A DNA stretch of 31,817 bases from CAZMMV01 sp964637035 (GCA_964637035.1 CAZWTU010000014.1:1-31817); one strand, 5' to 3'. Shown: positions 7,690 through 16,137, counted from the first letter of the stretch. Made by a program: numbers and translations. The notes: a model not told the origin generated them from the sequence alone.

Positions 7690-8994
7690 TTAAAGTACCA
7701 TTGCTGCTATTGTGCCCATTATTATTAATGGTATGTTATAGTGAATGAATGTTGGTACAACTGTATCCCATATATGGTCATGTTGTCCATCAACATTTAA
7801 TCCGGCTGTAGGTCCAAGCGTACTATCTGAGGCTGGCGAACCAGCATCTCCAAGCGCTCCTGCAGTACCTACTAATGCTATAATAGCTGGTGTACTAAAT
7901 CCTAGTTCTAATGCAAGTGGTACAAATATTGCTGCTAGTATTGGAACTGTACCAAATGACGTACCGATACCCATTGTGATTATAAGCCCTATAAGAAGCA
8001 TTACAAATGCAGCAATTAACTTGCTACCACCCATAATAGATACACTTGCTGCTACCAAAGCATCTACTCCCCCAGTTGCCCTTATAACATCACCATAACC
8101 AGATGCTACTAGCATTACAAAAGCTATAAAGCCCATGATGCCAATACCTCCATTTATTACATCATCCATTTCTAGCCAATCAAATGCTCCGAAAGCTAAC
8201 ATTATAATTAGCCCAACCACAGCACCAAGAGGAAGTGAACCAACGATTATTTGAATTGCAAAAGCTGCTACAGCTCCAAGCAATGCTCCTATATGTTGTT
8301 TTGTAAAACTTGACTCAGCAGTATATTCTGTATCAACTTCAATTACTTCCCTATCTTCATAATCGCGAGGTTTCCTATAGGTTACAAACACTGCGATTAA
8401 TAGTCCTATTATCATACCCATTCCTGGAATAGTCAAAGACTTCCATACATTGGTATCTATTACTGTTAAACCATTGGCTGTTAATGCTTCTGCTATAACT
8501 CCATGGAATATTAATCCAAAACCAACGGGTAACATTATATAAGGAGCTTTAAGTCCAAAGGTTAATGCACATGCAACCCCTCTTCTGTCTATTTTAAGTT
8601 TATTCATAACACCAATTAGTGGTGGTATAAGTATTGGTATAAAAGATATATGAACAGGTATTAAGTTTTGAGATAAGGATGCTATACCTGCTAATATAAG
8701 TATAAACATAACTCTTTTATCTTTTATTATATTGCCTATTTTTATTGCTAATAATTCAGCTGCTCCTGTTTTACCTATTGCAAAAGCTAAAGCACCAAGT
8801 AAGATATAAGATAATGCAGTTTCTGCGGCTCCACCCATACCACCAATCAAAATTTCCATGGTAGGGAACATTCCAAGCCCTGCAATTCCACCGCCAACCA
8901 AGGCAGCTATTATAAGCGCTATAAGAACATTTACTTTTACTAAACAAAGGCCCAACATTACTATTACAGATATTAATACGGGATTAGTTAACAT
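7690..8994 (-). CDS. Na+/H+ antiporter-family permease (YuiF-like), probable histidine or amino-acid transporter
   Basis: This 434-residue membrane protein has about eleven to twelve hydrophobic segments and the N-terminal pattern of the Na+/H+ antiporter-like family (MLTNPVLISVIVMLGLCL, then GGIAGLGMFPTMEILIGGMG). A charged cytoplasmic loop lies near 205-230 (KPRDYEDREVIEVDTEYT), and GALGDAGSPASDSTLGPTAG near 375-395 is the family's conserved substrate or ion motif. Members such as YuiF lie next to hut genes in several Firmicutes and are thought to import amino acids with an ion. Position before hutH suggests histidine uptake, but substrate cannot be read from sequence. Start ATG 8992-8994 follows AGAGGTGTTAAA. 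Confidence 0.82.
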   Translation of the reverse strand: MLTNPVLISVIVMLGLCLVKVNVLIALIIAALVGGGIAGLGMFPTMEILIGGMGGAAETALSYILLGALAFAIGKTGAAELLAIKIGNIIKDKRVMFILILAGIASLSQNLIPVHISFIPILIPPLIGVMNKLKIDRRGVACALTFGLKAPYIMLPVGFGLIFHGVIAEALTANGLTVIDTNVWKSLTIPGMGMIIGLLIAVFVTYRKPRDYEDREVIEVDTEYTAESSFTKQHIGALLGAVAAFAIQIIVGSLPLGAVVGLIIMLAFGAFDWLEMDDVINGGIGIMGFIAFVMLVASGYGDVIRATGGVDALVAASVSIMGGSKLIAAFVMLLIGLIITMGIGTSFGTVPILAAIFVPLALELGFSTPAIIALVGTAGALGDAGSPASDSTLGPTAGLNVDGQHDHIWDTVVPTFIHYNIPLIIMGTIAAMVL

Positions 8995-9194
8995 TTTAAC
9001 ACCTCTTTTTATTATTTTTTAAAAGCTTGAATAAACTTGCAACTTTCTTATCACTTCCCTTCTCATTTAGATAAGCTTAAACTTTTGTTTTTCACCTCCT
9101 AATATTATCTAATATATGCCTCAGTATAGAGTTATATCTTATTAAACACATATCCCATTTCCAAATTACTCCATTATCAAGCTAAAGTGGATAG
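8995..9194 (-). promoter_or_regulatory. Long 5' region of the permease gene with an orphan Shine-Dalgarno
   Basis: About 200 bases without a gene precede the permease. On the minus strand a perfect AGGAGGTG at about 9095-9102 has no ATG, GTG or TTG at a usable distance downstream. A second purine block, GAAGGGAAGTG, lies about 65 bases upstream of the real start and is followed by tiny frames of at most 11 codons (one ends KLQVYSSF) that contain no histidine. AAGCTT occurs in both halves. I recognise no known riboswitch or T-box and no convincing sigma-A promoter. The remaining bases to 9376 hold the queG terminator and then plain AT-rich sequence. Confidence 0.3.
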
Positions 9195-9227
9195 CAAAAA
9201 ACCCACAGAAATATTCCTATGGGTTTT
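9195..9227 (-). terminator. Terminator downstream of queG
   Basis: AAAACCCATAG-type arms (9198-9208 and 9217-9227) form an 11-bp stem whose one mismatch becomes a G-U pair only in the minus-strand RNA. The minus strand continues with TTTTTTG. It lies about 150 bases after the queG stop, with nothing coding between. Confidence 0.75.
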
Positions 9228-9376
9228 AATATTACAATCAATTATATTTTTTTGAGAACCATGTTTTTTATTCATATTTTCTCCGATTTTTATTTAGTTT
9301 TTATTTTATACAAATTTTATCACAATTCTTAGCTAATTGCAATATATAAAATAGTATTATTAATGTTAATTTTCAA

Positions 9377-10399
9377 TTAATTCTTTAAAAATGTATTTAC
9401 TATTGCCCAATTTATATATTCTATCATCATAGAGTCTTGATATTTTAGTTGGTCAATCAAGATGGGTAAATTTTCCATATTCGCCATATTTCCCAGTGAT
9501 ATTATGGCATTTCTCTTTAATGTCCTTTTCCCTCTCCAGCTTCCTGATATATGACCATATTTCTTTTTAAACTGCCTATTAGATATAACAAGAAGTTCTT
9601 CTATATCCATATATCCACTAGTAATACTTTGAACAAATTCTTTGTTTCTGGACTTTTTTACACCTCTGTTTTTAGGGCATACATCCTGACATGTATCACA
9701 TCCATATATTTTAATTCCCATTTTTTCTCTATATTCAAGTGGGATGTTATCTTTTGTTTGAGTTAAATATGATATGCACTTCTTAGGGTTTATCGTATAT
9801 TTGGATTCTAATGCTCCTGTAGGGCATGCCCTTAGACATAGATCACAATCTCCACATTTCCCTTCAAGCTGAGAATCCTTTTCTATATCTAAATCTGTAA
9901 GTATATATCCTATAAAAATAAAAGAACCATACACATCATTTATTATAGATGAATTTTTGCCATAATATCCAACTCCTGATTTTTTTGCTAATTCTCTATC
10001 TATTAAAGGTCCTGTATCTACAAAATGTTTATACTTAAAATCTTGTTTTATTTTTATTTCATCAATTAATAGTTCCATTTTCTCATTTAAGATTTTATGA
10101 TAGTCAATTCCCCAAGAAGATTTGGAAAGTCTTCCCTTTAACTTATATTGTATTTTTTCTTCTATATCTACATTATAAGACATTGCTATAACTATAATTG
10201 ATTTGCAAGAAGGTAAAGTAAGTTTAGGATCTAGTCTCTTCATCAAATCCTTTTCTTCAAAACTTGTAGTTAAATTGTTCTCCACTCTATAATTCAAGTA
10301 ATCCTTTAAATTTAAAAGCGGTTCACAATCTGTAAATCTACATATATCTATGCCTAGTTCTACAGATTTATCTTTTATAAATTGTTTTAATGAATTCAT
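9377..10399 (-). CDS. queG: Epoxyqueuosine reductase
   Basis: QueG reduces epoxyqueuosine to queuosine in the wobble position of GUN tRNAs, using cobalamin and two [4Fe-4S] clusters. Visible are the catalytic Asp134 in DTGPLIDRELAKKSG, the first cluster motif CGDCDLCLRACPTGAL (Cys182, 185, 188, 192), Cys208, and the second motif YGCDTCQDVCPKN (Cys234, 237, 241). A short HEAT-like tail ends the protein. At 340 residues it is somewhat shorter than the E. coli enzyme but contains all catalytic parts. It is divergent from rodA and starts at ATG behind AGGAAGGATGA. A cobalamin requirement fits the alpha-ribazole salvage genes at the other end of the window. The 3' end is partly duplicated at 1691-1744. 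Confidence 0.95.
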   Translation of the reverse strand: MNSLKQFIKDKSVELGIDICRFTDCEPLLNLKDYLNYRVENNLTTSFEEKDLMKRLDPKLTLPSCKSIIVIAMSYNVDIEEKIQYKLKGRLSKSSWGIDYHKILNEKMELLIDEIKIKQDFKYKHFVDTGPLIDRELAKKSGVGYYGKNSSIINDVYGSFIFIGYILTDLDIEKDSQLEGKCGDCDLCLRACPTGALESKYTINPKKCISYLTQTKDNIPLEYREKMGIKIYGCDTCQDVCPKNRGVKKSRNKEFVQSITSGYMDIEELLVISNRQFKKKYGHISGSWRGKRTLKRNAIISLGNMANMENLPILIDQLKYQDSMMIEYINWAIVNTFLKN

Positions 10400-10472
10400 C
10401 TATTTTATCATCCTTCCTATCTTAATATACCACATTGTCATCTTTTTTTAACTACTTGTTGCTATCTAAATG

Positions 10473-10481
10473 TGTTATAAT
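10473..10481 (+). promoter_or_regulatory. Extended -10 promoter of rodA
   Basis: TGTTATAAT (TGn plus TATAAT) lies 50 bases ahead of the rodA start. A consensus -35 is not evident. Confidence 0.55.
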
Positions 10482-10531
10482 TAATTTTAGAATTAATTTA
10501 TCAATTTATATTTTAGAAAGGAAGTATTGTC

Positions 10532-11638
10532 TTGCTAAACTTAAATAAAAAAAATTATAAACAATTTGATTATATACTTATCTTAACTACTTTGCTTTTA
10601 TGTGGCTATGGAATACTTATGATATATAGTGCTACTCTAAGTTTTGAAACTCTTAAATTTGTAAAAACTCAAGCAATTTCTACATGTCTTGGATTATTTG
10701 CTATTTTTATAATTGTTATACTTGATTATCAATTCCTTGGTAAACTCTATATCCCTATATACATAATATGCAATTTACTTCTATTGGCTGTTGTATTTTG
10801 GGGGTTTGGTGCAGAAAAATGGGGTGCAGATTCTTGGCTTAAGATTGGCCCAATAGTTTTTCAGCCATCTGAATTTGTAAAAATCGGTCTCATTATATCA
10901 CTAGCTAAGTTTATAGATAACAACAAGGACACTATAAATGACCCCTTTACACTTCTTAAGATATTAGCATTTGCACTTTTCCCAGTATTTCTTATACTTC
11001 TTCAACCAGATGCTGGTACTGCTATGGTCTTTATTTTCTTTATAGCAGCAATGTTATTCATAGGAGGAGTTAAATTTAAATACTTTTTATACGCCCTTGG
11101 AATTGGACTTCTTAGCCTACCTGTACTTTGGTTTAAATTAGACACTTATCAAAAAAATCGTTTCTTTAATTTCCTAGAACCTGAAAGGGATATTTCTGAT
11201 ACTGGATATCAGGCAATGCAGGGAAAAATTGCAGTAGGTTCTGGAAAAGTATTTGGTAGAGGTTTATTTGAGGGAGTATATACTCAATTTAATTATATCC
11301 CTGAAAAACAAACAGACTACATATTCCCAGTTATTGTAGAAGAACTTGGTTTTATTGGAGGAGTTGCCCTTATATTTTTATACTTTGTTCTTTTATCTAG
11401 ATTTATAAGAATAGCTAAAAAATCAAAAGATATGTTTGGTTCACTTATGGTAATAGGGTTTTTAGGCATGTTCCTCTTCCATATATGGGAAAATATAGGA
11501 ATGACGATAGGACTTATGCCGATTACTGGTATACCGCTACCATTTGTAAGCTACGGTGGAACATTCCAATTAAGCAATCTAATTTGTATAGGAATCATAC
11601 TAAGCGTAGCAGTACACAAAGAAGAACTAAGCTTTTAA
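10532..11638 (+). CDS. rodA: Rod-shape/SEDS peptidoglycan glycosyltransferase RodA
   Basis: RodA polymerises lipid II into glycan strands during cell elongation, working with a class B penicillin-binding protein in the membrane. The 368-residue protein has about ten hydrophobic segments and the SEDS signatures: WLKIGPIVFQPSEFVKIGLI near 110-130, LLQPDAGTAMV near 157-167 and TGIPLPFVSYGG near 335-347. Length and the Gln-Pro-Ser-Glu-Phe motif fit RodA/FtsW; RodA is favoured by the short N-terminus and the absence of division genes. It is monocistronic, starts with TTG behind AGAAAGGAAG, and ends at a strong terminator shared with nudC. FtsW or SpoVE remain possible alternatives. Confidence 0.88.
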   Translation: MLNLNKKNYKQFDYILILTTLLLCGYGILMIYSATLSFETLKFVKTQAISTCLGLFAIFIIVILDYQFLGKLYIPIYIICNLLLLAVVFWGFGAEKWGADSWLKIGPIVFQPSEFVKIGLIISLAKFIDNNKDTINDPFTLLKILAFALFPVFLILLQPDAGTAMVFIFFIAAMLFIGGVKFKYFLYALGIGLLSLPVLWFKLDTYQKNRFFNFLEPERDISDTGYQAMQGKIAVGSGKVFGRGLFEGVYTQFNYIPEKQTDYIFPVIVEELGFIGGVALIFLYFVLLSRFIRIAKKSKDMFGSLMVIGFLGMFLFHIWENIGMTIGLMPITGIPLPFVSYGGTFQLSNLICIGIILSVAVHKEELSF

Positions 11639-11640
11639 TG

Positions 11641-11686
11641 AAAATCCAGATATGGAAGTAATCCTCCAAATCTGGATTTTTTATTT
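11641..11686. terminator. Bidirectional terminator between rodA and nudC
   Basis: AAAATCCAGAT (11641-11651) pairs with ATCTGGATTTT (11670-11680); TGGA/TCCA extends the stem inward. The plus strand continues with TTTTTTATTT and the minus strand also has a T run, so it can serve both convergent genes. The hairpin begins two bases after the rodA stop codon. Confidence 0.85.
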
Positions 11687-11699
11687 AAGTCATTTTGCA

Positions 11700-12530
11700 C
11701 TATCTATTTAAAAACCACTCTATCAATTTTGAGCTTATACTTATTGACTTTTTATATTTCCCAGGAATTTTTTCTTTTGTAAACCAATCTGCATGGACTA
11801 TTTCTACATTGTCTACATTTATATCTCCCTCTAAATACTCTGCTGTAAACCCTATCATCATAGAATTTGGAAAAGGCCAAGCTTGCGAACCAAAATATTT
11901 TATATTATGTATCTTTATTCCAGTCTCTTCAAACACTTCTCTTTTAACACAGTCTTCAAATGTTTCTCCCATCTCAACAAATCCTGCTACAACAGAATAC
12001 ATTCCCTCTGGAAACATACTATTATGGGCTAATAAAAGCTTGTCTCCTTTTGTTACAGCAACTATTATCGCTGGTGATGTTGTAGGCCATATAGTATGAC
12101 CACAATTTGGACAGTATCTAGCCTTATCGTCATCTATTTTATCTGTCATTATATTGCCACAAACTGAACACCTCTTGTTATTTTTCATGTAATTATTTAA
12201 AAGTTTAGCCTTCCCTGACACCAAGAAGTCCTCTTCACTTGTTTTTCTAGAGTATTCTCTTAGATCAATAAATTGATACTCTCCACAATCTGGAGTTTTG
12301 TAAATCTCTCCCGAATAGCAGTTGACCCCTTTATACGCTCCTAAGCATTGAAAATAATCTATATCTTCTTTATCTACTGCTTTTCTTCCTGGGATAAAAC
12401 ACTTATCATCTTCTACTTTGACTAAAAGTTTATCATCCTTAAATAAGTAAAACCTATCTTTATTAGTTTCCTCATATATAGAAGCCTTAGATGGTTCAAA
12501 ATTTATATAATTATTACCTTTATTATTCAA
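11700..12530 (-). CDS. nudC: NAD(+)/NADH diphosphatase (Nudix, NudC)
   Basis: NudC hydrolyses NADH or NAD+ to NMN(H) and AMP and can remove NAD caps from RNA. The 276-residue protein has a zinc ribbon (CSVCGNIM and CPNCGH, four Cys), a Nudix box of the form GFVEMGETFEDCVKREVFEE, and the NudC-specific motif downstream, here SQAWPFPNSMMIGF where the family norm is SQPWPFP, a Pro-to-Ala change. The start is TTG at 12528-12530 behind AGAAGGGTAAA. It follows tdk by under 50 bases in the same direction, so the two are likely co-transcribed. The motif change is probably neutral. Confidence 0.94.
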   Translation of the reverse strand: MNNKGNNYINFEPSKASIYEETNKDRFYLFKDDKLLVKVEDDKCFIPGRKAVDKEDIDYFQCLGAYKGVNCYSGEIYKTPDCGEYQFIDLREYSRKTSEEDFLVSGKAKLLNNYMKNNKRCSVCGNIMTDKIDDDKARYCPNCGHTIWPTTSPAIIVAVTKGDKLLLAHNSMFPEGMYSVVAGFVEMGETFEDCVKREVFEETGIKIHNIKYFGSQAWPFPNSMMIGFTAEYLEGDINVDNVEIVHADWFTKEKIPGKYKKSISISSKLIEWFLNR

Positions 12531-12577
12531 ATTTACCCTTCTTTCAAAATAAATTAATTATTGTGTACCTCTCATAT

Positions 12578-13147
12578 TTAATTTGCTTCAGAATCTAAAA
12601 AACATTTTCTGCAAAGTGGCTCGTATTCATTTAATGCCCCTATTACTATTCTTTCCTTTTCTTCAGTCTTTCTATGGCTTACCCATGCATCCGTTCCACA
12701 TTTTACGCATACTGCATGATGCTTATATAAATAATCTGCTATTGGCATTAACTCCTTTACTATTTCAAAAGCCTTTCCAGTAAAATCCATATCAAGTCCT
12801 GCTATTACAACTGTAATACCTTGTGATAAAAATCTATTTATAGATTTTATTATTTCTTGTATCTCCCCTTCTAAGAATTGTACTTCATCTATTGCTATTA
12901 CATCTAATTCATTGCCTCTGCAATGTTCATTAATTTCACTTATATTGCTTACCCACACAGCAGTTAAATAAGTATTATCATGTGTTACTATTTTACATTG
13001 TGGATGCCTGGTGTCTACTGCAGGTTTAAAAGCTACTGTTCTATATCCTGCTATATTAAATCTCTTGACATCCTTTTCAAGACTAGAAGTCTTACCCGAA
13101 AACATAGAACCTGTATGTACTATTAATTTCCCCTTATATTGATGCAA
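12578..13147 (-). CDS. tdk: Thymidine kinase (type II)
   Basis: The enzyme phosphorylates thymidine with ATP in the salvage pathway. Visible are the P-loop GSMFSGKT, the Walker B-like IDEVQFLEGE, the lasso region GLDMDFTGKAFE and the structural zinc ligands CVKCGTDAW and CRKC. A GTG at 13154-13156 would give 192 residues, but it overlaps the ribosome binding site AAGGAGTGA; the TTG at 13145-13147 lies eight bases beyond GGAG and is the better start (189 residues). Tdk normally starts close to this point. An extended -10 element lies about 35 bases upstream. Function is firm. Confidence 0.94.
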   Translation of the reverse strand: MHQYKGKLIVHTGSMFSGKTSSLEKDVKRFNIAGYRTVAFKPAVDTRHPQCKIVTHDNTYLTAVWVSNISEINEHCRGNELDVIAIDEVQFLEGEIQEIIKSINRFLSQGITVVIAGLDMDFTGKAFEIVKELMPIADYLYKHHAVCVKCGTDAWVSHRKTEEKERIVIGALNEYEPLCRKCFLDSEAN

Positions 13148-13179
13148 TCTAATCACTCCTTCAAAATCTTTACTTAATC

Positions 13180-13188
13180 ATTATATCA
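13180..13188 (-). promoter_or_regulatory. Extended -10 promoter of tdk-nudC
   Basis: The minus strand reads TGATATAAT, a TGn-TATAAT element, about 33 bases upstream of the proposed TTG start of tdk. Confidence 0.5.
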
Positions 13189-13224
13189 TTTTTTAGCTAT
13201 TTAATAAAATTAATATTATCTAAT

Positions 13225-13254
13225 TTCACATATTCATTACTATAGGAATACAAT
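13225..13254 (+). promoter_or_regulatory. Candidate promoter of the ABC transporter operon
   Basis: TTCACA (13225-13230) and TACAAT (13249-13254) are separated by 18 bases, about 35 bases upstream of the ATPase start codon. The -35 is only partly consensus. I see no riboswitch in the short leader. Confidence 0.4.
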
Positions 13255-13288
13255 AAAGTACTATATATTAGGAACTAGGGGGTCTGAA

Positions 13289-14068
13289 ATGAATGAAAAA
13301 ATAGTAGTACAATTTAAACATATAGAGATGATTTATCATAGTTTAGATGGAGAAACCAAAGCTATTGAAGATATATCTTTAGAAGTAAAACAGGGTGAAC
13401 TTTTAGGTATTGTAGGTCCTAGTGGATGTGGAAAATCCACCTTACTATCCATAGCAGCAGGTCTTATTGTTCCAAGTAAAGGCGAAACCTTTATAGATGG
13501 ATCTAAGATAAATAAATCTCATAGGAATATTGGATATATGTTTCAAAAAGATCAATTATTGGAATGGAGAACAATTTTGGACAATGTAGTTCTTGGACTA
13601 GAAATCCAGAAAAAGTTAAGTGATGAAGATTATGATAGGGCTAGAGAAATGCTCGGAAAATATGGTCTAGTCGATTTTATAAATTCATATCCCAGTCAAT
13701 TATCTGGTGGCATGAGACAGAGGGTAGCTCTTGTACGTACTCTTTTGCTAGAACCTAGTTTACTATTGTTGGATGAACCATTCTCCGCACTTGACTATCA
13801 GACAAGACTTGCAATCTCCGATGAAATAGGTATAATACTTAAAAGAGAAAACAGAACTGCACTTCTTGTAACTCATGATATAGCTGAAGCTATTAGTTTA
13901 TCAGATAGAATAATTGTACTTTCAAATAGGCCAGCTAAAATAAAGGAAATTATAGAAATAAATCTTTCTTGCCCTGAAGGAGTAAGAACTCCTCTTAAGT
14001 GTAGGGAAGCTCCTGAGTTTAGACATTATTTCAATAAGATCTGGAAGGAGTTGGATGTGCATGTCTAA
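13289..14068 (+). CDS. ABC transporter ATP-binding protein (SsuB/TauB type)
   Basis: This 259-residue protein is the nucleotide-binding subunit of an importer of the nitrate/sulfonate/taurine group. It shows Walker A GPSGCGKST near 43-51, MFQKDQLLEWRTILDNV with the Q-loop, the signature LSGGMRQRVALVRTL, Walker B LLLLDEPFSALD and the H-loop VTHDIAEA. It overlaps the permease gene by 14 bases, so the two are translationally coupled. Start ATG 13289 follows the strong site AGGGGGTCTGAA. The same subfamily imports sulfonates, pyrimidine precursors of thiamine and riboflavin, so the substrate is open. No periplasmic-type binding protein gene lies beside it. Confidence 0.9.
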   Translation: MNEKIVVQFKHIEMIYHSLDGETKAIEDISLEVKQGELLGIVGPSGCGKSTLLSIAAGLIVPSKGETFIDGSKINKSHRNIGYMFQKDQLLEWRTILDNVVLGLEIQKKLSDEDYDRAREMLGKYGLVDFINSYPSQLSGGMRQRVALVRTLLLEPSLLLLDEPFSALDYQTRLAISDEIGIILKRENRTALLVTHDIAEAISLSDRIIVLSNRPAKIKEIIEINLSCPEGVRTPLKCREAPEFRHYFNKIWKELDVHV

Positions 14069-14861
14069 AAAAAATATATCTAATGAGCATAAAGATTATT
14101 TAATAAATTTGAAAAAAAGAAAAAGAAATGTATTATTTGCCCAAATTGGAATACTTGTCTTGTCACTTAGTCTTTGGGAAATAGCTGCCCATTTAAAATG
14201 GATAGATACATTTTTAACCAGCTATCCTTCTCAAATATGGATGCTTTTCTTGACTTATATAAGGCAGGGTAATTTGTTTTATCATGTAGGAATATCAGTA
14301 TTTGAAACTGTAGTAGGATTTTTAGCTGGAACTATATTAGGTATCTTAATAGCTATTGGACTTTGGTGGTCAGATTTTTTGGCAAAAGTCTTGGATCCCT
14401 ATTTAGTTGTTTTGAATAGTCTTCCCAAAACTGCCCTAGCTCCTATTATCATTATCTGGGTAGGTGCAGGTTACCGTGGCATCATAGTTACAGCCATTAC
14501 AGTTTCAATTGTTGTTACAATAATGAATATGTTTTCAGGTTTTGTAAGTGTCGACAAAGATCAAATAAAATTATTAAATACATTTGGTGCATCTAAATTT
14601 CAAATTTTAAATAAAATAGTTCTTCCACATTCTATACCAACTCTTATGAGCACTCTTAAGATAAATATTGGCCTTTCATGGGTTGGGGTAATAGTCGGAG
14701 AATTCCTGGTTTCCAAAGCAGGAATTGGCTATTTAATAGTATATGGAGGTCAAGTATTCAAATTGGATATTGTGATGATGAGTGTATTTATACTAGCTAT
14801 TATATCCGCATTAATGTATAAGATAATATCAATTCTTGAAAATAAATTGAAAAGATGGTAA
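14055..14861 (+). CDS. ABC transporter permease (SsuC/TauC type)
   Basis: This 268-residue integral membrane subunit has about six transmembrane segments and the BPD_transp_1 pattern, with the ATPase-contacting EAA loop LNTFGASKFQILNKIVLPHS near 170-190. SLWEIAAHLKWIDTFLTSYP near the N-terminus is typical of the sulfonate/nitrate permeases. It overlaps the end of the ATPase gene; ATG 14055 and ATG 14061 are both possible starts behind AAGGAG. A binding protein, needed by this class, is not encoded up to the following terminator, so it must lie elsewhere. Substrate unknown. Confidence 0.88.
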   Translation: MCMSKKNISNEHKDYLINLKKRKRNVLFAQIGILVLSLSLWEIAAHLKWIDTFLTSYPSQIWMLFLTYIRQGNLFYHVGISVFETVVGFLAGTILGILIAIGLWWSDFLAKVLDPYLVVLNSLPKTALAPIIIIWVGAGYRGIIVTAITVSIVVTIMNMFSGFVSVDKDQIKLLNTFGASKFQILNKIVLPHSIPTLMSTLKINIGLSWVGVIVGEFLVSKAGIGYLIVYGGQVFKLDIVMMSVFILAIISALMYKIISILENKLKRW

Positions 14862-14876
14862 TAATAAAATTAAAGA

Positions 14877-14930
14877 ATGCTTAGAAAACTACTTTTAAAT
14901 AAAAGTTAGTTTCTAAGCATATTTTCTTTA
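14877..14930 (+). terminator. Long hairpin terminator after the ABC transporter genes
   Basis: ATGCTTAGAAA (from 14877) pairs with TTTCTAAGCAT (to 14920); the inner arms CTACTTTTA and AAAAGTTAG extend the stem with small bulges. ATTTTCTTT follows on the plus strand, and T-rich sequence follows on the minus strand, so it may also stop transcripts from trpS. Confidence 0.7.
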
Positions 14931-14976
14931 TCTAGCTTTATCTAGATTGAATTTGTCGTTTTTGCGATTGTTTTTA

Positions 14977-15969
14977 TTATCTAGGGATAAATCCTATCTT
15001 TTTATAAACCTTTCTAAGTATCTTTCTTGCCTTTTGTTCTGCTTTTTCTGCCCCATCACTATATACTTTTTCTAAATACTCTTTGTTATTTCTTATCTTA
15101 TTGTATCTATCTTGAATTGGTCTAAGTCCTTCTACTACTACTTCTGCAAGGTCATTTTTAAATTTGCCGTAGCCTTCTCCCTCATATTTCTTTACTATGT
15201 CAGGTATTTCTTCTCCTGAAAAAATACTGTATATTGTGAGTAAGTTTTTAAGTCCATCTTGTTCATCATTGTATGATATTACTCCAAGAGAATCAGTGAC
15301 TGCTCTTTTTATTTTTCTTCTTATAGTATTCTCATCATCTAAAATAAGAATATATCCATTTTCATCGATATCTGATTTAGACATTTTAGAATCTGGATTT
15401 TGAAGGCTCATTATCCTTGCACCTTCTTTTTTTATAAGTGGCTCCGGAACTACAAAGGTATCACTATATCTATTGTTAAATCTCTCGGCCAAATCTCTAG
15501 ACAGTTCTAAATGTTGCTTTTGATCTTCTCCTACTGGAACTAAATCTGTTCCATAAAGAAGTATGTCCGAAGCCATTAAAACTGGATAAGTGAAGAGTGC
15601 TGCATTTAAATTGTCTTCAGATCTTCTGGATTTTTCTTTATACTGTGTCATTCTATTTAGTTGACCCATATATGATATTGTATTTAATACCCATGTAAGT
15701 TCTGCATGTGCTGGCACATGTGATTGTATAAATATAGTACTTTTTTCTGGATCTATTCCACATGCCAGATAAAGCGCAAGTACATCTAATGTGTTTTTTC
15801 TTAAATCCTTTGGTATTTGAGGTACTGTAATTGCGTGCATATCAACTATGCAATAATTGCAATCATATTCATCTTGAAGTTCTACCCAGTTTTTAATTGC
15901 TCCAATGTAATTACCTATAGTCAAAGCTCCAGATGGCTGTACTCCACTAAATACTGTTTTCTTTTCCAT
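14977..15969 (-). CDS. trpS: Tryptophan--tRNA ligase
   Basis: The enzyme charges tRNA(Trp) with tryptophan. It is a class I synthetase of 330 residues, the bacterial norm, with the HIGH-like motif PSGALTIGNYIGA near 13-25 and the KMSKS loop DSKMSKSD near 193-200; LLYGTDLVPVGEDQKQHLEL near 135-155 is a conserved substrate-binding stretch. It starts at ATG behind GGGAGTGACG, is monocistronic, and is preceded by a consensus -35 and a structured leader without a T-box motif. Confidence 0.97.
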   Translation of the reverse strand: MEKKTVFSGVQPSGALTIGNYIGAIKNWVELQDEYDCNYCIVDMHAITVPQIPKDLRKNTLDVLALYLACGIDPEKSTIFIQSHVPAHAELTWVLNTISYMGQLNRMTQYKEKSRRSEDNLNAALFTYPVLMASDILLYGTDLVPVGEDQKQHLELSRDLAERFNNRYSDTFVVPEPLIKKEGARIMSLQNPDSKMSKSDIDENGYILILDDENTIRRKIKRAVTDSLGVISYNDEQDGLKNLLTIYSIFSGEEIPDIVKKYEGEGYGKFKNDLAEVVVEGLRPIQDRYNKIRNNKEYLEKVYSDGAEKAEQKARKILRKVYKKIGFIPR

Positions 15970-15989
15970 ATCGTCACTCCCATCAGCAA

Positions 15990-16048
15990 AATAGTATCAC
16001 CAGGCTTTCAGTTTATGATTGCTCTAGATCCTTAGCCTAGCTACTATT
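15990..16048 (-). promoter_or_regulatory. Structured trpS leader RNA, unassigned
   Basis: Within the roughly 100-base leader AATAGTA (15990-15996) and TACTATT (16042-16048) are complementary, and AGGCT (16002-16006) pairs with AGCCT (16034-16038) inside them, leaving a 27-base loop. The outer stem starts about 20 bases ahead of the trpS start codon, near the ribosome binding site. There is no T-box motif, so this is not the usual synthetase control. It may be a translational control element or merely local structure. Confidence 0.35.
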
Positions 16049-16079
16049 ATTCATCTACATTTTATGTTTCTTATATTAT

Positions 16080-16107
16080 ATGATATATCATTATTTTATG
16101 TTGTCAA
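16080..16107 (-). promoter_or_regulatory. Promoter of trpS
   Basis: On the minus strand a perfect TTGACA (16102-16107) is followed after 16 bases by TATCAT (16080-16085). A TATAAT begins a few bases further on as an alternative -10. Either start point gives a leader of about 100 bases. Confidence 0.55.
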
Positions 16108-16137
16108 TGCATTTATTTCATAATACTAATCTTCTCT

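Noticed and set aside
7620..7690. HutP binding site (spaced UAG triplets) in the permease-hutH region
   Set aside because: Two UAG triplets occur near the terminator, but not the required regular spacing, and no HutP gene is present; kept only as a reason to test antitermination.
9090..9102. Leader peptide beginning GTG at the orphan Shine-Dalgarno
   Set aside because: The GTG lies inside the Shine-Dalgarno itself and the frame is only ten codons, with no histidine codons.
13157..13288. TPP or FMN riboswitch that would identify the ABC transporter substrate
   Set aside because: The leader is short and lacks the conserved aptamer sequences.
15970..16110. T-box upstream of trpS
   Set aside because: No T-box motif (GGTGGNACCGCG type) or terminator is present in the 100-base leader.
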